From Polaribacter sp. L3A8 (lineage in GTDB: Bacteria; Bacteroidota; Bacteroidia; Flavobacteriales; Flavobacteriaceae), in contig NZ_CP047026.1 of assembly GCF_009796785.1 (NCBI RefSeq), positions 3,764,501 to 3,828,500 of the forward strand: 64,000 bases of DNA, in the 5' to 3' direction. How positions within the stretch are numbered: position 1 is the stretch's first letter; every line of letters starts with the position of its first letter. This document shows, in pieces, positions 47,632 to 56,444 of the stretch. The position numbers and the translations under genes were made by a program. A model generated the notes under the pieces. It was not told the DNA's origin, ran no database searches, and saw only the letters and a list, made by a program, of their open reading frames with translations.

Positions 47632-47715
47632 GCGTGAAGGATTGAAACAATTGTTTGAGCTCTTTTTGTTTTTACAAAAAAGCGAGTGTTGAAAGCCTGA
47701 CCTGAAAGGGCACGC
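47632..47715 (+). repeat. Dispersed structured element, copy 3 (divergent)
   Basis: GCGTG (47632) pairs with CACGC (47711). Inside are GATTGAAAC, TTTTTGT/ACAAAAA with a TTTT loop, CTC/GAG, and a GAAAGCCTG block. This parallels the GATTGAAAC ... TTTTT/AAAAA ... GTGGAAAGC order of the copy at 3672. It is more divergent than the others. Confidence 0.4.
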
Positions 47716-47751
47716 CATAAAATAGTAGATGCTGAAAATAAATTTGGCACA

Positions 47752-47785
47752 AAAAAAAATCCATCTAAAAAAGATGGATTTTATA
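47752..47785 (-). terminator. Intrinsic terminator after the aminotransferase gene
   Basis: Stem AAAATCCATCT / AGATGGATTTT with flanking A run that becomes a T run on the minus strand, 19 bp past the stop. Confidence 0.85.
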
Positions 47786-47803
47786 TTTAAGATATTTTAA
47801 AGT

Positions 47804-48991
47804 TTAGCTTAATGCTTCTTTAATTCTTTTTACTGCTTCTCTAATTTGTAATTCTGATGCTGCATAAGATATTCTAATACAGTTTGGTGTACCAAAAGCT
47901 TCACCAGTTACTGTAGCTACATTTGCTCTTTCTAAGATAAATAAAGAAAAATCGCTTGCAGTTTCAATTTTATATCCGTTGATGGTTTTACCAAAGAATG
48001 CTGAAACATCTGGAAAAACGTAAAAAGCTCCTTCTGGAACGTTTACTTTAAAGCCGTCAATTTCTCTTAATAAACCAATAATGATATCTCTACGAGTTTT
48101 AAACTCGTCTACCATATACTGAATTTTAGAAACTGGTGCTAAAACCGCTGTAATTGCTGCTCTTTGAGCAATACAGTTTGTACCAGAAGTAATTTGACCT
48201 TGCATTTTTGTACAAGCCTTAGCAATCCATTCTGGAGCACCAATATAACCGATTCTCCAACCTGTCATAGCAAATGCTTTTGCCAAACCGTTTACGGTAA
48301 TGGTTCTGTCGTACATGCTTTCAATTGCTGCAAAACTAAATGGTTTTGTTTCGTAATTGATATGTTCATAGATTTCATCTGATAAGATAAAAATCTGTGG
48401 GTGTTTTTCTAAAACTGCTGCCAACGCTCTGTATTCTGCTTCACTATAAATAGTTCCACTTGGGTTGTTTGGTGAGTTAAAGAAAATCATTTTTGTTTTA
48501 GGCGTAATAGAAGCTTCTAACTGTGCTGGAGTGATTTTAAAATCATTCTCTATAGAAGAAGGAATTTCTACATACGTTGCTTCGCATAGAATTGCAATTG
48601 CAGAGTAACTAACCCAATAAGGTGCTGGTAATAAAACTTCATCACCTGGGTTTAATAATACTTGTGCAATGTTTGCTATAGATTGTTTTGCTCCTGTAGA
48701 AACGACAACTTGACTTGGTTTGTATACTAAATCGTTATCACGTTTAAACTTTACGCAAATAGCTTCTTTTAAATCTGCATACCCATCTACTGGAGAATAC
48801 GAATTGTAATTTTGATTGATAGCTTCAATAGCAGCGTCTTTAATAAAATCTGGCGTATTAAAATCTGGTTCTCCCAAACTTAAACCAATAATATCTTTTC
48901 CTTCTGCTCTTAGTTCTCTTGCTTTAGCAGCCATTGCTAAAGTTTGAGATACAGGTAAACTGTTAATTCTGTCCGATAATGGATTTTTCAT
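47804..48991 (-). CDS. Aspartate-type PLP aminotransferase (class I)
   Basis: Fold-type I aminotransferase of 395 aa. LSLGEPDFNTP, FNSPNNPSGT, LSDEIYE and the PLP Lys in NGLAKAFAMTGWRIGY all match subgroup I-gamma aspartate aminotransferases. The C-terminal Arg in NCIRISYAAS binds the substrate carboxylate. It probably transaminates aspartate/oxaloacetate; prephenate activity cannot be excluded. It is monocistronic with its own terminator. Confidence 0.92.
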   Translation of the reverse strand: MKNPLSDRINSLPVSQTLAMAAKARELRAEGKDIIGLSLGEPDFNTPDFIKDAAIEAINQNYNSYSPVDGYADLKEAICVKFKRDNDLVYKPSQVVVSTGAKQSIANIAQVLLNPGDEVLLPAPYWVSYSAIAILCEATYVEIPSSIENDFKITPAQLEASITPKTKMIFFNSPNNPSGTIYSEAEYRALAAVLEKHPQIFILSDEIYEHINYETKPFSFAAIESMYDRTITVNGLAKAFAMTGWRIGYIGAPEWIAKACTKMQGQITSGTNCIAQRAAITAVLAPVSKIQYMVDEFKTRRDIIIGLLREIDGFKVNVPEGAFYVFPDVSAFFGKTINGYKIETASDFSLFILERANVATVTGEAFGTPNCIRISYAASELQIREAVKRIKEALS

Positions 48992-49017
48992 TTTACTGTT
49001 AGTTGTTGTTGTTCTAC

Positions 49018-50109
49018 TTATGCTATTTCAGGGTTTTTACCCAAAACTCCCAAATGTCTAAAATGTTCTATAACTGCTTTACGCATAGTATCGTATTCGT
49101 TATATGGCAAATTAAATTCCTTGGCGGTTTCTTTTACAATTTTAGCTAATTTATCATAATGTACATGAGAAATGTGCGGAAAAATATGATGTTCAACTTG
49201 ATGATTTAAACCACCTGTATAGAAATTTACCAACCAATTACTAGGCGCAAAGTTAGATGTGGTGTATAATTGATGGACTGCCCAAGTGTGTTCTAAATTT
49301 CCTTCTTTATCTGGAAGTGGCATTTCTGTATTTGGTACAATATGTGCCAACTGAAAGACCAAACTTAAAATCATACCTGCAGTATAATGCATAACAAAAA
49401 AGCCAATTAAAATTTTCCACCAAGCTACGTCTAAGACTAATAGCGGTAAAAGGATCCAAAGTGCATAATAAGCTACTTTAGAAATTATTAATTTAGTCCA
49501 TTCTGTTGCTGGGTTTGGAAATTTACCGTAAGATAATTTTTGTTTTAAATAACGGTGCATTTGTTTAATGTCTGTAGTAATAGCCCAGTTTATAGTTAAT
49601 AACCCGTATAAAAAGATAGAATAATATTTCTGAATTTTATGAATTGGTAACCAAGTAGAATGTTGAGAAAAACGAATAATTCGTCCTGCATCTATATCTT
49701 CATCATGGCCTTCTACGTTTGTAAATGTATGGTGCAACACATTGTGTTGTACTTTCCAATTATAAACATTACCAGCTAAAATATACATACTACTTCCCAT
49801 GAGTTTGTTTACCCATTTTCTTTTAGAAAAAGAATCATGATTAGCATCGTGCATTACATTCATACCAACACCAGCCATTCCTATTCCTGTAACTACCATT
49901 AAAAGTGCCATTACCCATTGTGGCATAGAAACGGTTAAAATTAAAATAAATGGAACTAAGAAAAGAGAAAACATTATAATTGCTTTTGTGTACAATTTCC
50001 AGTTTCCTGTTTTTTGTAATTCGTTTTCCTTAAAATATGTATTTACTCTTTTGTTTAGAGTTCTAAAGAATTTCGCTTTATCTACTCTCGAAAAGTTTAT
50101 TGTTTTCAT
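49018..50109 (-). CDS. Fatty acid desaturase (acyl-CoA/linoleoyl-CoA desaturase-like)
   Basis: Membrane di-iron desaturase of 363 aa. Three His boxes are visible: HDANHDS, HNVLHHTFTN and HQVEHHIFPHISHVHY. Two hydrophobic pairs surround them. The QxxHH form of the third box points to front-end-type desaturases. The start chosen is the ATG at 50109 (MKTINFSRVDKAKFF), which has a TATTTTTG box 20 bp upstream; the longer open frame runs through that box. It would tune membrane fluidity, fitting a cold marine habitat. Confidence 0.9.
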   Translation of the reverse strand: MKTINFSRVDKAKFFRTLNKRVNTYFKENELQKTGNWKLYTKAIIMFSLFLVPFILILTVSMPQWVMALLMVVTGIGMAGVGMNVMHDANHDSFSKRKWVNKLMGSSMYILAGNVYNWKVQHNVLHHTFTNVEGHDEDIDAGRIIRFSQHSTWLPIHKIQKYYSIFLYGLLTINWAITTDIKQMHRYLKQKLSYGKFPNPATEWTKLIISKVAYYALWILLPLLVLDVAWWKILIGFFVMHYTAGMILSLVFQLAHIVPNTEMPLPDKEGNLEHTWAVHQLYTTSNFAPSNWLVNFYTGGLNHQVEHHIFPHISHVHYDKLAKIVKETAKEFNLPYNEYDTMRKAVIEHFRHLGVLGKNPEIA

Positions 50110-50129
50110 GTACTGTTTTAAATAATTTA

Positions 50130-50137
50130 CAAAAATA
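50130..50137 (-). promoter_or_regulatory. Putative -7 box for the desaturase gene
   Basis: Minus-strand TATTTTTG, 20 bp before the ATG at 50109. Confidence 0.45.
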
Positions 50138-50204
50138 TGCTTTTTGAAATAGCTTTTTATGATAAACGTCACTTATTGTTAAGAATTGTTTCAATACAAA
50201 TAAC

Positions 50205-50212
50205 TATTTTTG
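50205..50212 (+). promoter_or_regulatory. Putative -7 box for rsmG
   Basis: TATTTTTG, 20 bp before the rsmG ATG at 50233, divergent from the desaturase promoter. Confidence 0.45.
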
Positions 50213-50232
50213 CAATTCAAATATATTTATTG

Positions 50233-50862
50233 ATGGAAATTATACACAAGTATTTTAAAGACTTAACGGCTATTCAGATAGAACAGTTCTCTAAGCTTCA
50301 AGAATTATACCAAGACTGGAATTTAAAAATAAACGTTGTTTCTAGAAAAGATATAGACGAATTGTATTTGCGCCATGTGTTGCATTCTTTAGGAATTGCA
50401 AAAGTGATACAATTTAAACCAGGTTCTAAAGTAATGGATGTTGGTACAGGTGGAGGATTCCCTGGTATTCCATTAGCAATTTTGTTTCCAGAAACTCAGT
50501 TTCATTTGGTAGACTCTATTGGTAAAAAGATAAAAGTAGTAAAAGAGGTTGTAGAAGGTTTAGGTTTAGAAAACGTAAAAACTACAAACGGTAGAGTAGA
50601 AGAAGTAAAGGATACTTATGATTTTATTGTAAGTAGAGCAGTAGCACAAATGGAAACATTTGTGGGATGGACTAAGGGTAGAATTGCTAAAAAGCAAAAT
50701 CACGATTTAAAAAACGGAATTTTATACTTAAAAGGTGGTGATTTATCTGAAGAATTAAAATTATATACGTCTGCAACAATTTATAATTTACCAGATTATT
50801 TTGATGAAGATTTTTATGAAACCAAAAAAGTGGTTCATTTAGCGATGAAATTTAAAGGGTAG
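50233..50862 (+). CDS. rsmG: 16S rRNA (G527) N7-methyltransferase RsmG
   Basis: SAM-dependent methyltransferase (GidB) of 209 aa. NVVSRKD, VMDVGTGGGFPGIPLA for SAM binding, HLVDSIGKKI and VSRAVA are conserved. The ATG at 50233 was chosen because it gives the standard N-terminus (MEIIHKYF) and follows a -7 box. The upstream open frame overlaps the promoter. The last 153 bp recur at 52076-52228 with four differences. Confidence 0.95.
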   Translation: MEIIHKYFKDLTAIQIEQFSKLQELYQDWNLKINVVSRKDIDELYLRHVLHSLGIAKVIQFKPGSKVMDVGTGGGFPGIPLAILFPETQFHLVDSIGKKIKVVKEVVEGLGLENVKTTNGRVEEVKDTYDFIVSRAVAQMETFVGWTKGRIAKKQNHDLKNGILYLKGGDLSEELKLYTSATIYNLPDYFDEDFYETKKVVHLAMKFKG

Positions 50863-50864
50863 GT
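50712..50864 (+). repeat. Direct repeat, copy A (rsmG 3' end)
   Basis: A 153-bp segment inside and just past rsmG, identical at 149 positions to 52076-52228. The copies are 1364 bp apart and bracket the SGNH esterase gene. Confidence 0.9.
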
Positions 50865-50869
50865 ATTAT

Positions 50870-51949
50870 CTACCAATCTATATTTTCTTTAATAAAATTA
50901 ATTAAACTTTTTGCCATTAATTCTTGTTCTTTTATAGATGGATGACCAACACTTTTTTTATATGGCATAACGTGTGTGTAAATTGCACTATCATTTAAAT
51001 GATCAACTGCTTTTCTAATATATTTAATCCATTTAGAGCCTTTTTTACTTGCATCCATAGATCCTAGTGTGCAGATAATATTGGCTCTAGGATAATGTTT
51101 TCTTATTTTAGATACAAATTGTTGGTATGCATTTATAATATATTTTTCATTTGGAGGTTTAGTGCCAAACCTAGCTTTAAACTCATCGTTTTCTGGCATA
51201 TTTACTAACCAAGAATCATTTTGTAATAAGTTAATCACTACTACATCCGGAGTATAAAGAGAGAAATCCCATTTGCTATTTGGGTCTTTAGGTATTAATC
51301 GATCATACATTTCTGGCATTATTAGTGGAAACCAACTAACTGTTATTCCAATTCCACTTTTACAGATGCATTGATATTTTGCATCAAAGTGTCTGGCAGT
51401 AATGGCAGCATAACTTAAATAATTGTTAGTGTAAGTACTGTCTGGAGAATCTTTTTCAGATAAATCTTCAACTGCATATCCAGCAGTTATAGAGTTTCCG
51501 TAAAATTCTATTTTTCTTTTTTTACTTATAGGCTTCTTTAGTACTTTTGAATTTCCTTCTAATTTGAAACCGTAAAAAGAAGTTTTACCTCTATTCCATT
51601 CAGTTCTTTTAAAAATTTCAAGGGTATGTTTTCCTTTCGGTAATTTTGATGCAAGTTTATAATAACGTTTAATTGTATCTGGACGTAAAATAAAGAGGCT
51701 ATCATTATCAATTATAATATTGTAATAATTATCTCCTTTTTCATTTTTAAGCAATGCTGATATAGATTCGCCTTCAAAATTAATTTTTATGGAAGTTCCT
51801 GACCAATATAGTTCTGCTGCTTTCGTTTTTGAAGAGTCTATTCTGCCCGAATATTCTATTTGCGAATTTGTATAATTTATGAGTGTTTCTTTTTTTGAAG
51901 AACACGCAAAAACAAGAGATAAAACTATAAGTAAAAGTATCCTTCTCAA
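50870..51949 (-). CDS. SGNH/GDSL esterase lipoprotein (CE2-like)
   Basis: Exported lipoprotein of 359 aa with lipobox LVFACSS (Cys16). An N-terminal beta-sandwich like that of carbohydrate esterase family 2 (about 30-135) precedes an SGNH hydrolase domain: the Ser block FYGNSITAGYAVED, the Asn block near VINLLQNDSW, and a C-terminal GHPS block supplying His. It likely deacetylates polysaccharides or glycans at the cell surface. It sits convergent to rsmG with an 7-bp gap and is flanked by duplicated rsmG 3' ends, which suggests acquisition by recombination. Confidence 0.85.
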   Translation of the reverse strand: MRRILLLIVLSLVFACSSKKETLINYTNSQIEYSGRIDSSKTKAAELYWSGTSIKINFEGESISALLKNEKGDNYYNIIIDNDSLFILRPDTIKRYYKLASKLPKGKHTLEIFKRTEWNRGKTSFYGFKLEGNSKVLKKPISKKRKIEFYGNSITAGYAVEDLSEKDSPDSTYTNNYLSYAAITARHFDAKYQCICKSGIGITVSWFPLIMPEMYDRLIPKDPNSKWDFSLYTPDVVVINLLQNDSWLVNMPENDEFKARFGTKPPNEKYIINAYQQFVSKIRKHYPRANIICTLGSMDASKKGSKWIKYIRKAVDHLNDSAIYTHVMPYKKSVGHPSIKEQELMAKSLINFIKENIDW

Positions 51950-52075
51950 AATGATAGGTATTTTTTTTTGTATTTAAATGTGCAGCAACGTTATGTTTAG
52001 TAAAAAACAACATAATAACGAAGATACTTTAAAATCAAATAAAAATGTATTCTATTTAAAATAAACTACGGTTTT

Positions 52076-52228
52076 AAACGGAATTTTATACTTAAAAGGT
52101 GGTGATTTAACTGAAGAATTAAAATTATATACGTCTGCAACGATTTATAATTTACCAGATTATTTTGATGAAGATTTTTATGAAACCAAAAAAGTGGTTC
52201 ATTTAGGGATGAAATTTAAAGGATAGGT
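52076..52228 (+). pseudogene. Duplicated 3' fragment of rsmG
   Basis: Copy B of the 153-bp repeat. In frame it reads NGILYLKGGDLTEELKLYTS and ends VVHLGMKFKG then stop, i.e. the RsmG C-terminus with Ser to Thr and Ala to Gly changes; two other differences are silent. It has no start codon or N-terminal part. It probably marks the original end of rsmG, or that of a donor allele, before the SGNH segment arrived. Confidence 0.88.
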
Positions 52229-52280
52229 TTTTTCTTTACAATTAAAAATTAGTAGTTTTTAGAATTTTATAGGCTGCTTT

Positions 52281-53237
52281 TTAAGGTTTTTTTTTTGTTG
52301 CCACAATACTAATTATTAGTATTTGTGTGGCATGAAACAGCATGAGTGGTAATAATATAATACCAATAGTTGCCATGTTGCCAAATAGTATTTTTGAAAA
52401 AACAGTGCCATGTACTAAAGATTTTTTTGTACCACAAAATTGTGCTGTAATTTGATCTTCTCTATTAAGGTTTATTTTTTTAGACAAAAAACCAGTGAGA
52501 TAAAAGGCTGTAGAAAACAATAGCATAACACCAACTAAAATAATACTTAAATCTAAAAAGGAAACAGCACTAAATATGTTTCTTTCAAAAGATTCAGCAA
52601 AACTTTTGTAAATAATTAAAAGGATAATCGATTTATCAAAAATGGTAAGTTTACTGCTATGTTTTTGTACAAAAGCACCCAGAAAACGTTGTAAAAGAAG
52701 TCCAATTACAACCGGTACAATTATTTGAAGCATCAATTTTAGGTAAATGTCTGTAAAATTAAAATCCGTTTGTATCTCATTTACAAAGAGTCCCATCCAT
52801 AAAGGAGTGATAGCAATACCTATAATTCCGGATATACTTGCATTAAAAATAGCTGCAGGAATATTGCCCTTTGCCATAGAGACCATAACCACAGAAGAAG
52901 ATACTGTAGATGGTAAAGCAGCTAGGAAAAAGAAGGCTAACCAAATGGTTTCTTGTTCTTCGTTTTGTATGAAAGGGTGCAGTAATAAAACGAGTAAAGG
53001 AAAGATTAAAAAGGTAGATAGTTGCACTAGAATATGCAATTTCCAATTTTTGAGCCCTTCTTTTAGTTTACTAGGACTTAATTTTAGTCCATAAAAAAAG
53101 AAGATAAGTGAAATACCAATCGAACTAATAGTATTTATCGGAATTTCGCTTTCTTGTGTTCCCCATTGAGGAAATATATAAGCGATTAATATTACGATTA
53201 TAATGGATACTACAAACTTATCAATCTTTATTTTCAT
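52281..53237 (-). CDS. SBF-like (bile acid:sodium symporter family) transporter
   Basis: Polytopic membrane protein of 318 aa with about nine or ten helices, matching the SBF-like/YfeH subgroup of the bile acid:Na symporter superfamily (FFFYGLKLSP, ALPSTVSSSVVMVSMAKGN and FCGTKKSLVHG motifs). The substrate is unknown; bile acids themselves are unlikely. It is 15 bp downstream of the DUF1826 gene on the same strand. Confidence 0.85.
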   Translation of the reverse strand: MKIKIDKFVVSIIIVILIAYIFPQWGTQESEIPINTISSIGISLIFFFYGLKLSPSKLKEGLKNWKLHILVQLSTFLIFPLLVLLLHPFIQNEEQETIWLAFFFLAALPSTVSSSVVMVSMAKGNIPAAIFNASISGIIGIAITPLWMGLFVNEIQTDFNFTDIYLKLMLQIIVPVVIGLLLQRFLGAFVQKHSSKLTIFDKSIILLIIYKSFAESFERNIFSAVSFLDLSIILVGVMLLFSTAFYLTGFLSKKINLNREDQITAQFCGTKKSLVHGTVFSKILFGNMATIGIILLPLMLFHATQILIISIVATKKKP

Positions 53238-53252
53238 TGACTATTTTTAAAA

Positions 53253-53951
53253 TTAACAAATCATCATTAAACGAGTTTCTCCTGTTTTTTCTTTAGGAGC
53301 TCTATGAAGGCAAGGAAGTATTTTGCTTTCTGGATGGTCTATTGCTAGTTTCCATAAATGACCAATACCTAAACTAATTATTTGTGCTTCTGGTTTTGCT
53401 TGATAATGTAAATCAAAGAAAAATTCACTTAAAAAGGCTTCAAAACCAGCATCTGGTCCATCATAAAGTTTTTTGAGCTCTGCTCTTATTTCTGGAATAA
53501 GTATTTTTTGTGTGCCTTGTGCATTGGGTAAAATATCACTTGCTTCTCCGTAATACGTGCATAAAAAAGTGTCTGTTGGTATTGGAGAACGATCTACATG
53601 AAAAGAATACACGTCTGTAGGTAAAGAAGGAAAAACATCATCTCTCTCATAACATCTAATAAGGTTAATTGTAGGAGACGCTCCATGAGTTTTTAATAAC
53701 TTAAAATCATTTAAAAGGATAGTACGAGCCAATTGTCCTTCTTTACTTAATTGAAGTTCTAGAAGTTTTTGGGGGGTAAGTTCTGCCATGTTTCCTTCTA
53801 GAGGTGCTTTTTTAACAATTTCAGAAAAATCTCCAATTAAATTACGAGACCAACACATTGCGTTTACTTCTCCTTGAAAAGGTGATGAAGTAAGGTCTTT
53901 AAAATTGGTAACTTGCTGAATTTGATTTTCAGTTTGAGACGAATTAATCAT
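53253..53951 (-). CDS. DUF1826 family protein
   Basis: Soluble protein of 232 aa. The central SFHVDRSPIPTDTFLCTYYG and late CLHRAP segments match the DUF1826 pattern, in which an HxD pair and a later His could bind metal. DUF1826 genes are often linked to zinc homeostasis in proteobacteria. No Zur or COG0523 gene is nearby, so its role here is unknown. It forms a likely operon with the SBF-like transporter. Confidence 0.7.
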   Translation of the reverse strand: MINSSQTENQIQQVTNFKDLTSSPFQGEVNAMCWSRNLIGDFSEIVKKAPLEGNMAELTPQKLLELQLSKEGQLARTILLNDFKLLKTHGASPTINLIRCYERDDVFPSLPTDVYSFHVDRSPIPTDTFLCTYYGEASDILPNAQGTQKILIPEIRAELKKLYDGPDAGFEAFLSEFFFDLHYQAKPEAQIISLGIGHLWKLAIDHPESKILPCLHRAPKEKTGETRLMMIC

Positions 53952-54076
53952 AAGAAATTATAGCGTTGTGTTTATTTGAGATAGGTTTTAATGACTTAAA
54001 TTCCTAGCGCACAAATTTCTGTTTTTTCTTTTAGAAATAAACTAAATTTAAAAGGTTTTATTAATAGAATGAGTTT

Positions 54077-56383
54077 TTAATTTAACCTTGAGATTTCTTT
54101 TAATAAAAATAACAAATATTTTTCTAATGCAGTATTCTCTTTAGATTGAATGGTCATTAAGAATGATGATTTAAGCTCAATTGTATTATTAAAAAGAGCC
54201 TCTTTTTCGTTTAAATCATTCCATAGATTATCCCAAAAAGCAATAACATCATTAGAGTTAGATTCAATTTTAGAAGCAGTATAAGCAGCTTTTAATCTTT
54301 CTTCGCAATTTATAAACCGACTTCTAGCGTCTCCCGTTTCTATAAAAAGTTTTTCTACCAACTCTAAAAGTTTCTCTTTATAATATTTTTCTTTGGCAGT
54401 CATTTTTTTCTGAAACAAAACCATCATAGAAATAGCAGGAACAGTTACAGTGTCGCTAACACTTTCTTTGCCTTCAAAATCAAAAGAATCTTTTAGCACT
54501 GCAATTTTATAAGATTGGTTTAGCTCATAATTTATGTCATGATTTTGTCCATTAAAGATGACCAATATTTTTGACCAAGAATCATTATTTGCGTTGTTTT
54601 TTAGCAGATAAGAAACCAAACCATCATCTATTTTTTTAAATTTTAAATTATCTTGAACGTCCTTAGCTGTTGGCATTCTAAAAGCAGGGTGCTCTTTTCT
54701 TAGTTTGATAAGGTTTTTATAATAGGATAAAACATCGGCATTTTCTATTTTTAAATTCCAATCAATTTCATTGATAGCATCGGGAGATTTATAAGAGTTA
54801 CGATCTCCTTTTTTTGTGCTCATCATTTCTGAACCTTCATGTAAAAAAGGAGTTCCTTGAGAGGTCATTACAATAGCGGTAGACAATTTATGCATTGCCT
54901 TAATTTCTTCTGCAGAAGCATCTGGGCTAGATATTTTTAATTTATCGAATAAGGTAAAATTATCATGACAGGAAACATAATTAATTGCTTGCCAAGGTTG
55001 TTGAGCCCAAGGAGCTTTCGAATAATTTACGTATTCATAATTTACTTGTGGATGCTCTATGGCACCTACAATTCCGCATTTAATAGATTCTTCAGTAAAT
55101 TTTGCACCACTAACAAAACCTGTACTCTCATCTTCAAAAACGGCTCCTTTTATAGCATCTCTAATATCATCAGAAAAAGCAGCAATTTGTGGCATTTGCG
55201 AAATGTGTTTTTTTAAAGCACGCTTTTCTTCTGGTAGCGGAGAGCTACCACCAACCCAACCTTCACCATAGATAAGTGCATTGGGGTTTATTTTTTTTAC
55301 TTCATTGGCAATTAAATTCATAGTTTCTATGTCGTGAATTGCCATTAAATCAAAACGAAAACCATCTAAATGATATTCTTCCGTCCAATATTTTACAGAC
55401 TCAACCATAAATTTTTGAGTCATTTTTCTTTCAGAGGCAGTTTCATTACCACAACCCGATGCATTAGAGTAAGTACCATCAGTATTAAATCGATAATAAT
55501 AACCTGGGTTTTCTAAGTTAAAATTAGAAGTTTCTGTTTTTCCTGTATGATTATAAACAACATCCAAAATAACTCCGATACCTGCATCATGAAAAGCTTG
55601 TACCATTGTTTTAAATTCGTAAATACGGACTTCTGCTTTAAAAGGATCTGTAGAAAAAGAGCCTTCTGGAACATTGTAATTTTGAGGATCGTAGCCCCAA
55701 TTGAATTGTGGAGTTTCTAAATGCGTTTCATCAATAGAATATTGATCAAAAGTTGGTAATAAATGTACATGTGTAATTCCTAATCTTTTTATGTGGTCTA
55801 TTGCAGTTGGAACATTTTGAGTGCTTTTTACGCCTTTTTCTATCAAACCTAAATATTTACCGGGATAAGATGAGTTGGCTTCTTTTTGAATGGTTATATT
55901 TCGAATATGAAGTTCATAAATAATAGCATGATTTGGCATGTCTAACGGAACATATTTGTCTTGCTCCCAATTTTCGGGATTCGTTTTATCAGTATTTAAA
56001 ACCATGGCTCTATTTCCATTTACTCCAACTGCCTTAGCATAAATTCCTGGGGTTTCTGCCAACCAAGTTTCATTAATACATGTTTGGTATGTATAGTAGG
56101 TTCCGTCTAAATCTCTGTCAATAGTTTTAAACCAAAGTCCATTTTCTTCAGCAATTAAATCTAAGGTTTCAAAAGCATCAGTATTATTACCAGTTTTATA
56201 TAAATTTAGCTTTATAGCGTTAGCTCTTGGAGACCATATTTTAAAAGTAGTTTTTTCTTTAGAGTAGTCTAACCAAAGGCTTTTATCTGTTGTAGGGTAT
56301 TCTTCAAAAGAAGAAAAATTGTGTTTATTTTGTTCCATCTCATCCTTATTGAAAGTACAAGAAAGTTCCTCTTTTTTATTCAT
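54077..56383 (-). CDS. pulA: Type I pullulanase
   Basis: Glycoside hydrolase family 13 debranching enzyme cleaving alpha-1,6 bonds in glycogen or pullulan. A CBM48-like domain (about 35-125) comes first. GH13 motifs follow: YELHIRN, the pullulanase-specific YDPQNYNVPEGS, region I DVVYNHTG, the nucleophile Asp in GFRFDLM, the acid Glu in YGEGW, and the last Asp in CHDNFTL. Residues about 655-768 form an extra helical C-terminal region not in the core enzyme. It has no signal peptide, so it is cytoplasmic. Confidence 0.93.
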   Translation of the reverse strand: MNKKEELSCTFNKDEMEQNKHNFSSFEEYPTTDKSLWLDYSKEKTTFKIWSPRANAIKLNLYKTGNNTDAFETLDLIAEENGLWFKTIDRDLDGTYYTYQTCINETWLAETPGIYAKAVGVNGNRAMVLNTDKTNPENWEQDKYVPLDMPNHAIIYELHIRNITIQKEANSSYPGKYLGLIEKGVKSTQNVPTAIDHIKRLGITHVHLLPTFDQYSIDETHLETPQFNWGYDPQNYNVPEGSFSTDPFKAEVRIYEFKTMVQAFHDAGIGVILDVVYNHTGKTETSNFNLENPGYYYRFNTDGTYSNASGCGNETASERKMTQKFMVESVKYWTEEYHLDGFRFDLMAIHDIETMNLIANEVKKINPNALIYGEGWVGGSSPLPEEKRALKKHISQMPQIAAFSDDIRDAIKGAVFEDESTGFVSGAKFTEESIKCGIVGAIEHPQVNYEYVNYSKAPWAQQPWQAINYVSCHDNFTLFDKLKISSPDASAEEIKAMHKLSTAIVMTSQGTPFLHEGSEMMSTKKGDRNSYKSPDAINEIDWNLKIENADVLSYYKNLIKLRKEHPAFRMPTAKDVQDNLKFKKIDDGLVSYLLKNNANNDSWSKILVIFNGQNHDINYELNQSYKIAVLKDSFDFEGKESVSDTVTVPAISMMVLFQKKMTAKEKYYKEKLLELVEKLFIETGDARSRFINCEERLKAAYTASKIESNSNDVIAFWDNLWNDLNEKEALFNNTIELKSSFLMTIQSKENTALEKYLLFLLKEISRLN

Positions 56384-56444
56384 ATATCCAATGTAATTAT
56401 TGAATATATTTTGAGTTTTTATTGCGCTGTTATTTGTCTATTTT

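Noticed and set aside
51780..52013. Minus-strand 77-codon frame upstream of and inside the SGNH esterase gene
   Set aside because: Most of it is a shifted reading of the esterase signal peptide region, with no recognisable features.
50712..52228. Integrative element with attL/attR in the rsmG 3' end
   Set aside because: The repeats fit that pattern, but only an esterase gene lies between them, with no integrase or other mobility gene.
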